A stretch of DNA of 64,000 nt. It comes from Mesorhabditis belari. Its lineage: Eukaryota; Nematoda; Chromadorea; Rhabditida; Rhabditidae. The position numbers and the translations under genes were made by a program. The stretch covers positions 186,001-250,000 of the forward strand of contig CAUEEP010000066.1 of assembly GCA_958450365.1 (NCBI GenBank), read 5' to 3'. This document shows, one piece after another, positions 63,876 through 64,000 of the stretch. Every line of letters starts with the position of its first letter. Positions within the stretch are counted from its first letter, which is position 1. The notes beneath the pieces were generated by a model that saw only the letters and a list, made by a program, of their open reading frames with translations, did not search any database and had not been told where the DNA came from.

Positions 63876-64000
63876 AATCAACCGGCTAGCCGTTAACGAA
63901 TCATCCGTAATGGGTTAGCCATTAACGAATGATTCGGCTGAATTTCGTAAACGGTTACGACATATAAATGGAAAAGCTTATTATTCTCTAATATTAGATT

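Overview
This 64 kb window is nuclear DNA from a free-living-type (rhabditid) nematode that is not recognisably C. elegans. The evidence is: many introns of about 40-60 bp ending in TTTCAG/TTTTAG; splice-acceptor motifs directly in front of start codons, as expected for spliced-leader trans-splicing; an interstitial tract of TTAGGC, the nematode telomere hexamer; and genes whose closest known relatives are nematode types, including an ANKS6/MLT-2 homologue. There are no bacterial operons or CRISPR arrays. Exon boundaries below were read by eye from GT/AG sites, frame continuity and family similarity. The mature proteins are therefore models, not observed transcripts.

Layout. (1) 1-12.85 kb, plus strand: the 3' part of an unrecognised gene. 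Eight short exons are separated by introns packed with minisatellites, tRNA-like sequences and foldback elements. (2) 12.85-17.29 kb: non-coding, with 18-39 bp tandem arrays, an A/T-rich 10-bp array interrupted by a GGGGGTGGGAC-ended foldback element, and a second MITE family. (3) 17.3-39.3 kb: a compact gene island with few repeats. It holds an FKBP12-type prolyl isomerase (minus). It then holds a plus-strand run: cku-70 (Ku70), an unrecognised KEN-box protein, strd-1 (STRAD pseudokinase), a PHPT1 phosphohistidine phosphatase and a fatty-acid-binding protein. Last comes a minus-strand run: RAD21 cohesin kleisin, uev-1 (Mms2-type E2 variant) and a BRWD/PHIP WD40-bromodomain protein. (4) 39.3-43.6 kb: intergenic, rich in foldback elements. 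(5) 43.65-59.59 kb, plus strand: one roughly 16 kb gene with about 21 exons. It encodes an ankyrin-repeat plus C-terminal SAM protein matching ANKS6 (MLT-2 in C. elegans), and its introns hold minisatellites, an apparently intact mariner transposon, transposon relics and tRNA-like sequences. (6) 59.6-64 kb: three consecutive long foldback elements, a Tc-like transposase relic broken up by minisatellites, a minus-strand membrane-protein exon, and the TTAGGC tract.

Functionally the island is rich in chromosome biology (Ku70 for end joining, RAD21 cohesin, UEV-1 for K63 ubiquitin and DNA-damage tolerance, BRWD/PHIP as a chromatin reader, and a KEN-box protein that may be cell-cycle regulated). 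That clustering may be chance. Adjacent plus-strand genes with acceptor-like sites just upstream of their ATGs suggest operon or trans-spliced expression, with cku-70 and the KEN-box gene the best candidate pair (about 130 bp apart).

The most unusual aspects are: the sharp contrast between the compact island and the repeat-inflated flanking genes; minisatellites growing inside transposon sequences; the run of large inverted-repeat elements with C/G-run ends, some carrying tRNA-like sequence; and a BRWD/PHIP homologue in which I cannot find the second bromodomain.
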